64,000 bases of DNA from Streptomyces sp. NBC_00414 (GTDB taxonomy: Bacteria; Actinomycetota; Actinomycetes; Streptomycetales; Streptomycetaceae): assembly GCF_036038375.1 (NCBI RefSeq), contig NZ_CP107935.1, forward strand, positions 4,774,001 through 4,838,000, written 5' to 3'. Below the pieces are notes generated by a model. The model was not told where the DNA came from. It was given only the letters and a program-made list of their open reading frames with translations, and made no database searches. This document shows positions 32,075-39,495 of the stretch, piece after piece. Position 1 is the stretch's first letter; every line of letters begins with the position of its first letter. The position numbers were made by a program, and so were the translations under genes.

Positions 32075-34702
32075 ATGAGCGTCCAGGAGCAGTCGTCAGA
32101 GGAGCCCGGCGGGGCGTCCACAGAGGAGCCCGCCCCCGCCGGGGCACACCCTCGTTCGCTCGCGGAGGACCTGCGGGCCCGCGACGACTCCTCCCTGTCC
32201 GCGCTGCTGCGGGCCCGCCCCGACCTCATCACCCCCGTACCGACCGACCTCACCCAGCTGGCCACCCGGGCCGGCACGCGGGCCTCCGTGATCCGTGCGC
32301 TGGAGCGCCTGGACCGGTTCGCCCTGCAGAGCGCGGAGGCGCTGGCCGTGGCCCCCGAACCGGCGCCTTACGGCACACTCCTGGACCTGCTGGCGGGCGA
32401 CGCCCGCGACCCGGCGGTCGTCGAGGCGCTTCCCCGTGCCGTGGCCGTCCTGCGCGAGCAGGCCCTGGTGTGGGGCTCCGACGACCGGCTGCGGCTGGTG
32501 CGCACGGCCCGCGAACTGCTCGCGCCCTCGCCGCAGCACCCGTCCCCGACAGGGCTCGGTCCTACGGTCGCCGAGGCCACCGCGGGCATGTCCCCGGGCC
32601 GGATCCAGGAACTCCTCACGGCGGCCGGGCTGGCCACGACGCACGACGCGGTGTCCGCGGTGCGGTCGCTGACCGGGCTCTTCACCGACCGCGCCCGGAT
32701 GGCCGCCCTGCTCGACACGGCCCCACCGGACTCCCTGGAGGTCCTGTCCCGGCTGGTCTGGGGGCCGCCGTACGGTCAGGTGACCGCCGATCCGGCGTCC
32801 CGGCTGCGCTGGCTGCTCGACCGCGGGCTGCTGCTGCCGACGGCGCCCGGCACGGTCGTACTCCCCCGCGAGGTGGCCCTCCATCTGCGCGCGGGACGGG
32901 CGCACCGGACAACGGAACCGTTTCCCCCGCCGGTCGAGCTGGCCTCCGTGCACCGTCCACAGGTTGTGGACAGCACGGCGGCCGGACAGGCGTACACGGC
33001 GCTCGCCACCGTCGAGGAACTGCTGAAGGACTGGGACGAGGGCGGCCCGTCGGCGCTGCGCGCGGGCGGGCTGAGCGTGCGCGACCTCAAGCGGACGGCC
33101 GTGGCCCTGGACGTACCGGAGCCGGTCGCCGCCTTCTGGGTGGAACTCGCCTACGCGGCGGGCCTGCTGGCCCCGGACGGCGAGGCCGACGAGCGGTACG
33201 CGGCGACGCCCGCCTACGACGAGTGGCTGGAGCTGCCGGCCGCCGAGCGCTGGACCCGGCTGGCCACGGCGTGGCTGACGGCGACCCGCACGTCCGGCGT
33301 GGTCGGCGGGCGCGACACCAAGGAGCGCACCCTGGCGGCGCTGGGCCCAGGCCTGGACCGCTCGGCGGCGCCCGAGGTCCGGCACCGGGTCCTCTCGCTG
33401 CTCGCCGCGCTGCCCGAGGGCGGCTCCGCGTCCGCCGACTCCCTCGTCGCGCGCCTCCACTGGGAGCGCGCCCTGCGCGGCGCGGCCTCCTCGGACGACC
33501 TGCGGTCCCGGATCGCCCGGTGGACGGTGACCGAGGCCGAGTACCTGGGGATCACCGGGAGGGGCGCGCTGTCCGCACACGGCCGGGTGCTCATGGGCGC
33601 GCCGCCCGGCGCACCCGCCCCGGAGCCCTCGACCGGCCCGGAGCGCACCTCGGGGCCCGGTGCCAAACTCCCCGTCCACCACCGGCATCACCACCACCCG
33701 GTGCCCCCGTTGGAACCCCGTTCGCCCGCCGAGGTGGCCGCCGCCGCCGGCCGGGCCGCCCAGCTGCTGGCCCCGCTGCTTCCCGAGCCCCTCGACCACG
33801 TCCTCCTCCAGGCGGACCTGACCGCGGTGGCCCCCGGCCCGCTGCGGCGCCCCCTGGCTGATGTGCTGGACGTCCTCGCGGACGTGGAGTCGAAGGGCGG
33901 GGCGACGGTCTACCGCTTCACACCCGGCTCGGTCCGCCGCGCCCTGGACGCGGGCCGCTCGGCCTCCGACCTCCAGGCGTTCCTCACCGCCCACTCCCGT
34001 ACGCCGGTACCTCAGCCGCTCGCCTACCTCATCGACGACGTGGCGCGCAGACACGGCCACCTGCGGATCGGCGCCGCGTCGGCGTACGTGCGCTGCGACG
34101 ACGACGCGGTCCTGAACGAGATCATCGCCGACAAGCGTTCGCAGGGGCTGAGGCTGCGCCGCCTCGCGCCCACGGTGCTGGCCGCCCAGGCCGATCCGGC
34201 CACGCTCCTCGAAGGGCTGCGCGCGATGGGCTTCGCACCGGCCGCCGAGTCCGCCGAGGGCGATGTGCTGATCACCCGCGCGCACGCGCACCGCACGCCC
34301 CCGCGCACGGCGCCCGAGCCGGTCCCCGACGGGCCGCCGTCCCCCGACACCACTCTGCTGGGTGCCGCGATCCGTGCCATCCGGGCGGGTGACCTGGCGT
34401 CCACAGCACCGCGCAAGCCGTCCGCCGCCTCCTCCTCTTCCGCCGTGCCCGAACGGAACGGCGCCCTCCCCCGCACCACCTCCGCCGAGACCCTCGCCAC
34501 CATGCAGGCCGCCGTCCTCACCGGCGGCACCCTCTGGATCGGCTACGTCAACGCCGAGGGCTCCGCCAGCCAGCGCGTCATCGCCCCCGTCCGGGTGGAG
34601 GGCGGTTTCGTCACGGCGTACGACCACACCGCGGACGAGGTACGGACGTATCCGCTGCACCGGGTGACGGGCGTGGCGGAACTGGCCGACGAGCAGGCCT
34701 GA
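32075..34702 (+). CDS. Helicase-associated (XPB N-terminal-like) protein
   Basis: 875 residues. Segments such as LAEDLRARDDSSLSALLRAR, RLRWLLDRGLLLPTAPGTVV and VHHRHHHHPVPPLEPRSPAE lead to a region near 560-760 (ILLQADLTAVAPGPLRRPLA, VYRFTPGSVRRALDAGRSAS, PLAYLIDDVARRHGHLRIG). This matches the XPB/Ssl2-like helicase-associated domain (PF13625 type). The C-terminus (GTLWIGYVNAEGSASQRVIA) looks like a WYL-type beta module. It has no Walker motifs, so it is not itself a helicase. In mycobacteria the equivalent gene sits directly beside ercc3/XPB; here XPB is 2.6 kb away on the same strand. Role in DNA repair is inferred. Confidence 0.85.
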   Translation: MSVQEQSSEEPGGASTEEPAPAGAHPRSLAEDLRARDDSSLSALLRARPDLITPVPTDLTQLATRAGTRASVIRALERLDRFALQSAEALAVAPEPAPYGTLLDLLAGDARDPAVVEALPRAVAVLREQALVWGSDDRLRLVRTARELLAPSPQHPSPTGLGPTVAEATAGMSPGRIQELLTAAGLATTHDAVSAVRSLTGLFTDRARMAALLDTAPPDSLEVLSRLVWGPPYGQVTADPASRLRWLLDRGLLLPTAPGTVVLPREVALHLRAGRAHRTTEPFPPPVELASVHRPQVVDSTAAGQAYTALATVEELLKDWDEGGPSALRAGGLSVRDLKRTAVALDVPEPVAAFWVELAYAAGLLAPDGEADERYAATPAYDEWLELPAAERWTRLATAWLTATRTSGVVGGRDTKERTLAALGPGLDRSAAPEVRHRVLSLLAALPEGGSASADSLVARLHWERALRGAASSDDLRSRIARWTVTEAEYLGITGRGALSAHGRVLMGAPPGAPAPEPSTGPERTSGPGAKLPVHHRHHHHPVPPLEPRSPAEVAAAAGRAAQLLAPLLPEPLDHVLLQADLTAVAPGPLRRPLADVLDVLADVESKGGATVYRFTPGSVRRALDAGRSASDLQAFLTAHSRTPVPQPLAYLIDDVARRHGHLRIGAASAYVRCDDDAVLNEIIADKRSQGLRLRRLAPTVLAAQADPATLLEGLRAMGFAPAAESAEGDVLITRAHAHRTPPRTAPEPVPDGPPSPDTTLLGAAIRAIRAGDLASTAPRKPSAASSSSAVPERNGALPRTTSAETLATMQAAVLTGGTLWIGYVNAEGSASQRVIAPVRVEGGFVTAYDHTADEVRTYPLHRVTGVAELADEQA

Positions 34703-34875
34703 GTCCCGCTCACGCACCGGAAACCCGTCTCACTCGTCCGGGTGTAGGCGGCGGTTCATGCACGCCACGCCGGACGCTTCCCACCCATGAGGGACGTTGC
34801 GAGGTCCGCCGCATCGCGGTGCGAGCCGTGGGGCAGCCACTGGGGGATCTGCTCACGCAACGGAGAGGGAATCCC

Positions 34876-34992
34876 ATGCGCACCGCCCGTCGTGTCGCCA
34901 CCGTCCTGATCGGTACCGCCGCGCTGCTCGGCGCACTCGCCTCACAGGCCGCGGCGATCGGCATCGATCTCGGCGGGGGTCTGACGCTCTGA
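34876..34992 (+). CDS. Tiny secreted protein, 38 aa
   Basis: An ATG at 34876 with AGGGA 5-6 nt upstream opens a frame for MRTARRVATVLIGTAALLGA, LASQAAAIGI and DLGGGLTL, then TGA. It is nearly all signal peptide (basic start, hydrophobic core, AQAAA-like cleavage site), leaving a mature peptide of about 11 residues. The next small secreted protein begins 109 bp downstream on the same strand. I cannot assign a family. The good ribosome site and clean signal peptide support it. Confidence 0.6.
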   Translation: MRTARRVATVLIGTAALLGALASQAAAIGIDLGGGLTL

Positions 34993-35101
34993 GTCGCCCC
35001 CGCACGCCCCGCGGGCCGGATCCGGCAGTCCCGGGTCCGGTCCGTCCCCTCCGTGGGCCCCCGCCCCGGCCCAGCAGCCTCCGAAAGGTTCCGCACCCCT
35101 C

Positions 35102-35452
35102 ATGCGTCCCATCCGCTCCATGCTGCAACCCGCTTGTCCCGCGGCCTCCGTGCGCTCCGAGGGTCCGGTGAGCGCCGAGCGCCGCATCCACCACGCGCGC
35201 ACCGCCGCCACGGTCGCCCTCATCGCGTCGGCCGTGCTCATCGGCGTACTCGCCCCGCAGGCCGTCGCCGCCCGGACGGCAGCCCAGCCGGCCCGACCCG
35301 TTCAGACGGTCCAGCCGGCCCAGACGGCTCGGACAGCGCAGTTGGCCCTGCCGCTGCCCCTGCCGGTGGCCGCCGTCGAACCGCTGGTGACCGAGGGGGT
35401 CGGCATCGAGGGGCCGCTGATCAACAACCTCACTCTGCCCACGCTGAAGTGA
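35102..35452 (+). CDS. Small secreted protein, about 116 aa
   Basis: The start is either the ATG at 35102 or the GTG at 35168; the GTG has GAGGG in front and gives a standard signal peptide (RTAATVALIASAVLIGVLAP, cleavage near QAVAA). The mature part is low complexity (TVQPAQTARTAQ and LPLPLPVA) and ends GPLINNLTLPTLK. No cysteine, no domain. It follows another tiny secreted gene, and the two may be co-transcribed. Its last 23 bp overlap the 3' end of the convergent fusion gene. Confidence 0.65.
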   Translation: MRPIRSMLQPACPAASVRSEGPVSAERRIHHARTAATVALIASAVLIGVLAPQAVAARTAAQPARPVQTVQPAQTARTAQLALPLPLPVAAVEPLVTEGVGIEGPLINNLTLPTLK

Positions 35453-37028
35453 CCCGGCGCATGCGGTAGCTGTCCCCTTCGAGGCGGACGATCTCCGCGT
35501 GGTGCGCCAGCCGGTCGACCATCGCGGGGGCGGCGCCGCCGAAGACCTCCTCCCAGCGGCCGAGCGGACGGTCGGTGGTCACGATCAGCGAGGACCGCTC
35601 GTAGCGGTGCGCGACGAGCTGGAAGAAGAGGTGGGCGGTGTCCTGGTCGAGAGGGGTGTAGCCGACCTCGTCGACGATGAGCAGCGGGCGGGCGTCGAGG
35701 TCTGCCAGTTCTTCGGTGAGCCGGCCCGCCGACCGGGCCCCCGCCAGCCGCGCGGCCCACTGCGCCGCGGTCGCGAAGAGCACCTGATGCCCCGACTGGC
35801 ACGCCCGCACGCCGAGACCGACGGCGAGATGCGTCTTGCCGGTGCCGGGCGGGCCGACGAACACCACGTTGCGCCGGGTCGCGACGAAGTCCAGGGTGCC
35901 GAGCCGGGCCACGGCCTCCCGGTCGAGCACCCGGGGGTACTCCTCGTCGAAATCCTCCAGCAGCTTCCGGGCGGGGAACCGGGCATCACGGATCCGGGCC
36001 TCCGCACCGGGCTCGGTGGAGTCGTACACGTCGCAGGGATCGTGCGGGTCGTACGCGTGGTGCGAGTCGTACGGGTGGTGCGTGTCGTACGAGGAGGAGA
36101 GCGCCTGCGCCGGGATCGGTGCGGTGGCCTGTGCGGTGGACGGGCCCGCGACCGGGACGGTGACCCGCGTGGCGGGCGCGGTCTTGATCGCGAACGCGAA
36201 CTCGGCCGGGACGGACGAGGTGGAGGGAGCGGGGGACGCGGAGGAGGAGGGGTACGCGAACGGGCCGGGAGCCGCGGAGGAGGCGGAGGGGGCGGACAAG
36301 CCCGCAGAGGCGGAGGACTCGTAACCTGTCATCGCCTCCATCGCCCTTCCGGGGCCCTCGGCACCGGGCCGTGGACCGGAGACCTGGACATGCCCGAGCC
36401 CGAGCCCGAGGCCGTGCCCCTGCCCGAGCCCGTGTCCGAGCCCGTGCCCCTTGTGCAATCGCTCCCCGTGCGCCGCCATCGGTCCCGACATGTACGCGAG
36501 GATCGCCGCCGAGGCGATGAACGCCATGTGGATGACGGTCCCCCACAGCAGTGAGTGGTGCGAGGTGTGGTGCACGTCCACGAACATCTGGAGCAGGTGC
36601 ACGGACGAGATGCCCACGATGGCGGTGGCGAGCTTCACCTTGAGCACGTTGGAATTGACGTGCGAGAGCCATTCCGGCTGATCACGGTGGCCCTGGAGGC
36701 CGATGCGCGAGACGAACGTCTCGTACCCGCCGACGATCACCATGATCAGCAGGTTGGCGATCATGACGACGTCGACCAGTTTCAGCACGGCGAGCATCAC
36801 GTACGTCTCGTTCGCCTGCCCGGTCACGCTTCTGATGATTAAAGTCCACAGCTCTCTGAAGAACTTGTAGACGTACACACCCTGGGCGGCCACCAGTCCG
36901 AAGTACAGCGGGGCCTGTAGCCAGCGGGTGGCGAAGAGCGAGTACCCGAGTGTCGCGCTCGGCTGCGAGGAGGGCGACGACGTCCCGGGCTGCGGCTCGG
37001 GCGGCGGGGCATGGCTGTGATGGGGCAA
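35430..37028 (-). CDS. YqhA/UPF0114 membrane domain fused to IstB-like AAA+ ATPase
   Basis: 532 residues, TTG start at 37028 with AGGGAG 9 nt upstream. Residues 30-190 match the YqhA (UPF0114/TIGR00645) membrane family with four helices: ATRWLQAPLYFGLVAAQGVY, VDVVMIANLLIMVIVGGYE, VKLATAIVGISSVHLLQMFV and WGTVIHMAFIASAAILAYMS. Residues 190-345 are a His/Gly- then Ser/Pro/Ala-rich linker. Residues 346-525 are an IstB-type ATPase lacking its usual first ~60 residues: Walker A VVFVGPPGTGKTHLA near 394, Walker B PLLIVDEVGYTPLD near 451, then AHLFFQLVAHRYERSSLIVT. IstB normally assists the IS21 transposase IstA; none is present. Both halves read in one frame without a stop. Confidence 0.85.
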   Translation of the reverse strand: MPHHSHAPPPEPQPGTSSPSSQPSATLGYSLFATRWLQAPLYFGLVAAQGVYVYKFFRELWTLIIRSVTGQANETYVMLAVLKLVDVVMIANLLIMVIVGGYETFVSRIGLQGHRDQPEWLSHVNSNVLKVKLATAIVGISSVHLLQMFVDVHHTSHHSLLWGTVIHMAFIASAAILAYMSGPMAAHGERLHKGHGLGHGLGQGHGLGLGLGHVQVSGPRPGAEGPGRAMEAMTGYESSASAGLSAPSASSAAPGPFAYPSSSASPAPSTSSVPAEFAFAIKTAPATRVTVPVAGPSTAQATAPIPAQALSSSYDTHHPYDSHHAYDPHDPCDVYDSTEPGAEARIRDARFPARKLLEDFDEEYPRVLDREAVARLGTLDFVATRRNVVFVGPPGTGKTHLAVGLGVRACQSGHQVLFATAAQWAARLAGARSAGRLTEELADLDARPLLIVDEVGYTPLDQDTAHLFFQLVAHRYERSSLIVTTDRPLGRWEEVFGGAAPAMVDRLAHHAEIVRLEGDSYRMRRVTSAWAE

Positions 37029-37139
37029 CAGTGAGCTCTCCCTGGGCGGCGACCTGAGCAGTGACCTGGGGCAGTGACCTGCGGGATCGCCATTCTTCGG
37101 GGCAGCACCCGTAAATCTGAATTCTCACCACTCATTGGA

Positions 37140-37155
37140 ATGAATAGACATTCAG
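37140..37155. promoter_or_regulatory. Inverted repeat between the fusion gene and XPB
   Basis: GAATG at about 37138-37143 and CATTC at about 37149-37153 flank AATAGA in an AT-rich stretch between divergent genes. This is a plausible operator or promoter region for one or both. Confidence 0.35.
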
Positions 37156-37262
37156 TAGGACAGGACCGGGGGCAGCGGTCGTCCGCGACGGCTGACGTCG
37201 GCGATCAGGCACACTGGACGTTTGGCCGTGCACATCGCACGGCTGTGCAGAAGGGGACGCGC

Positions 37263-38906
37263 GTGAATGGTCCACTCATCGTCCAGTCCGACAAGACCCT
37301 GCTCCTGGAGGTCGACCACGAGCTGGCGGACGAGTGCCGCCGGGTCATCGCTCCCTTCGCCGAGCTGGAGCGCGCGCCCGAGCACATCCACACCTACCGG
37401 GTGACCCCGCTCGGGCTGTGGAACGCGCGCGCGGCCGGACACGACGCCGAGCAGGTCGTGGACGCGCTCGTGCAGTACAGCCGCTATCCGGTGCCGCACG
37501 CGCTGCTGGTCGACATCGCGGAGACGATGGGCCGCTACGGCCGTCTCACGCTGAGCAAGCACCCGGCCCACGGGCTCGTCCTCACCACCACCGACCGGCC
37601 CGTCCTTGAGGAGATCCTGCGCTCGAAGCGGATCACCCCGCTCGTGGGCGCCCGGCTCGACCCGGACACCGTGGCCGTGCACCCCTCGGAGCGCGGGCAG
37701 ATCAAGCAGACGCTGCTGAAGCTGGGCTGGCCGGCCGAGGACCTCGCCGGGTACGTGGACGGGGAGGCGCACGAGATCGGGCTCGCCGAGGACGGCTGGT
37801 CCCTGCGGCCCTACCAGAAGCAGGCTGTGGAGAACTTCTGGCACGGCGGTTCAGGGGTGGTCGTACTCCCCTGTGGCGCCGGCAAGACGCTGGTCGGCGC
37901 GGGCGCCATGGCCGAGGCGAAGGCCACCACGCTCATCCTCGTCACCAACACGGTCTCGGCCCGGCAGTGGAAGCACGAGCTGGTCAAGCGCACAAGCCTG
38001 ACCGAGGAGGAGATCGGCGAGTACAGCGGTACGCGCAAGGAGATCCGGCCGGTCACCATCGCGACGTACCAGGTGCTGACGACCAAGCGGAAGGGTGTCT
38101 ACCAGCACCTGGAGCTGTTCGACTCCCGCGACTGGGGGTTGATCATCTACGACGAGGTGCATCTGCTGCCCGCGCCGGTCTTCAAGTTCACCGCCGACCT
38201 CCAGGCGCGCCGCCGCCTCGGTCTGACGGCCACCCTGGTGCGTGAGGACGGCCGCGAGTCGGACGTGTTCTCCCTCATCGGGCCGAAGCGTTTCGACGCG
38301 CCCTGGAAGGAGATCGAGGCGCAGGGGTACATCGCGCCGGCCGACTGTGTCGAGGTCCGGGTGAACCTCACGGACTCCGAGCGGCTGGCGTACGCGACCG
38401 CCGAGGCGGAGGAGAAGTACCGCTTCTGCGCGACGACGGCGACGAAGCGCAAGGTCACGGAGGCGCTGGTCCGCCGCTTCGCGGGGATGCAGACGCTCGT
38501 CATCGGCCAGTACATCGATCAGCTCGACGAACTGGGCGAGCATCTGGACGCGCCGGTCATCAAGGGCGAGACGTCGAACGCGCAGCGCGAGAAGCTGTTC
38601 GAGGCGTTCCGTCAGGGTGAGATCAGCGTGCTGGTCGTGTCCAAGGTCGCCAACTTCTCCATCGACCTGCCGGAGGCGACGGTCGCCATCCAGGTGTCGG
38701 GCACCTTCGGCTCCCGTCAGGAGGAGGCTCAGCGCCTCGGCCGGGTGCTGCGTCCGAAGGCGGACGGCCACCAGGCCCACTTCTACTCGGTCGTGGCCCG
38801 CGACACCATCGACCAGGACTTCGCGGCCCACCGCCAGCGCTTCCTGGCGGAACAGGGTTACGCGTACCGGATCGTGGACGCGGACGAACTGCTGGCCGAC
38901 AACTGA
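37263..38906 (+). CDS. XPB/Ssl2-type DNA repair helicase
   Basis: 547 residues from the GTG at 37263 with AAGGGG 5 nt upstream; this length matches the mycobacterial homologue. The N-terminal damage-recognition-like region is followed by LRPYQKQAVENFWHGGSGVV, Walker A LPCGAGKTLVG near 203, the DEVH box IIYDEVHLLPAP near 296, motif III LTATLVRED, and motif VI QEEAQRLGRVLRPK near 490. Bacterial XPB proteins are 3'-to-5' superfamily 2 helicases; archaeal ones pair with the nuclease Bax1, which is not seen here. The XPB-associated protein at 32075 is the likely partner. Confidence 0.93.
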   Translation: MNGPLIVQSDKTLLLEVDHELADECRRVIAPFAELERAPEHIHTYRVTPLGLWNARAAGHDAEQVVDALVQYSRYPVPHALLVDIAETMGRYGRLTLSKHPAHGLVLTTTDRPVLEEILRSKRITPLVGARLDPDTVAVHPSERGQIKQTLLKLGWPAEDLAGYVDGEAHEIGLAEDGWSLRPYQKQAVENFWHGGSGVVVLPCGAGKTLVGAGAMAEAKATTLILVTNTVSARQWKHELVKRTSLTEEEIGEYSGTRKEIRPVTIATYQVLTTKRKGVYQHLELFDSRDWGLIIYDEVHLLPAPVFKFTADLQARRRLGLTATLVREDGRESDVFSLIGPKRFDAPWKEIEAQGYIAPADCVEVRVNLTDSERLAYATAEAEEKYRFCATTATKRKVTEALVRRFAGMQTLVIGQYIDQLDELGEHLDAPVIKGETSNAQREKLFEAFRQGEISVLVVSKVANFSIDLPEATVAIQVSGTFGSRQEEAQRLGRVLRPKADGHQAHFYSVVARDTIDQDFAAHRQRFLAEQGYAYRIVDADELLADN

Positions 38907-38943
38907 CCGGCCGGGGTTCCGGGTTCCGCGGGGCCCGGGGTCC

Positions 38944-39132
38944 CTACCGGCGGCGTACGCCCGCTTCCTCTCCGTACTCGCCGAGGAGGACCACTCCGAG
39001 GGCGGCGCCGGCGAAGACCTTGACGGCACGCAGGGTGTCGCCGAGGCGGTGGCGGTGACTGCCCCGCAGGGCGGTCGCGCCGGTCGGCGGGCGGGGGCGG
39101 GCGGGGGCCTGGGTGAACGTCGCAGTGCTCAT
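38944..39132 (-). CDS. Conserved small basic protein, 62 aa
   Basis: It reads MSTATFTQAPARPRPPTGAT, then RGSHRHRLGDTLRAVKVFAG and AALGVVLLGEYGEEAGVRRR. The RHRLGDTLRAVKVF segment followed by a short hydrophobic stretch and VLLGEYGEEAGVRRR recurs, as I recall, in many streptomycete small proteins of unknown function. It might be a membrane-associated peptide with one weak helix. It converges on XPB with 37 bp between stops. Confidence 0.7.
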   Translation of the reverse strand: MSTATFTQAPARPRPPTGATALRGSHRHRLGDTLRAVKVFAGAALGVVLLGEYGEEAGVRRR

Positions 39133-39495
39133 GTGTCCATGGTGGAACGCGGGCGCTCCGCTTTCATCGGCCTGCGGGTGTGAACTCCCTCGTCCCCACG
39201 TACGACTCCGGGCCGACCTCTACCCCGTAGGGAGGGGGCGACATCCCCTAGGGGATCAGGGGCTCGGGGGTTCCGAGGAGCGCAGGCTCAGGGGAGTGCG
39301 CCGGGCGTACCGGCGGGGTGACGGCCGGTGCACGGGAAAACGGTTGGCCCCGACCGACCCGGTTCGCCTAGGATCTCCGCTCTTGCCCGCCTCCCGTCGT
39401 GGAGCGCCGCCGACCGGACGGAAACCGGCCGGCCCATCGCCACTCAGCGGGGTCCACCAGGCCCCGGCTCTCGCAGGCCCCGGAGGCAACCGCCC
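39133..39495. other. Intergenic region with palindrome ATCCCCTAGGGGAT
   Basis: 363 bp upstream of the HelD-like gene. A perfect 14-bp palindrome lies at 39243-39256, with CTACCCCGTAGGG about 20 bp before it; both look like NarL/LuxR-type response-regulator sites. No rifamycin-associated element was recognised. No gene is seen. Confidence 0.5.

Noticed and set aside
32096..34717. An 873-residue minus-strand frame opposite the XPB-associated gene
   Set aside because: Its Arg/Gly/Val composition is typical of an antisense shadow in a high-GC genome. The plus strand has the family motifs.
35430..36000. An IS21-type insertion sequence
   Set aside because: Only an IstB-like domain is present, within a longer gene. 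No istA, terminal inverted repeats or target duplications were seen.
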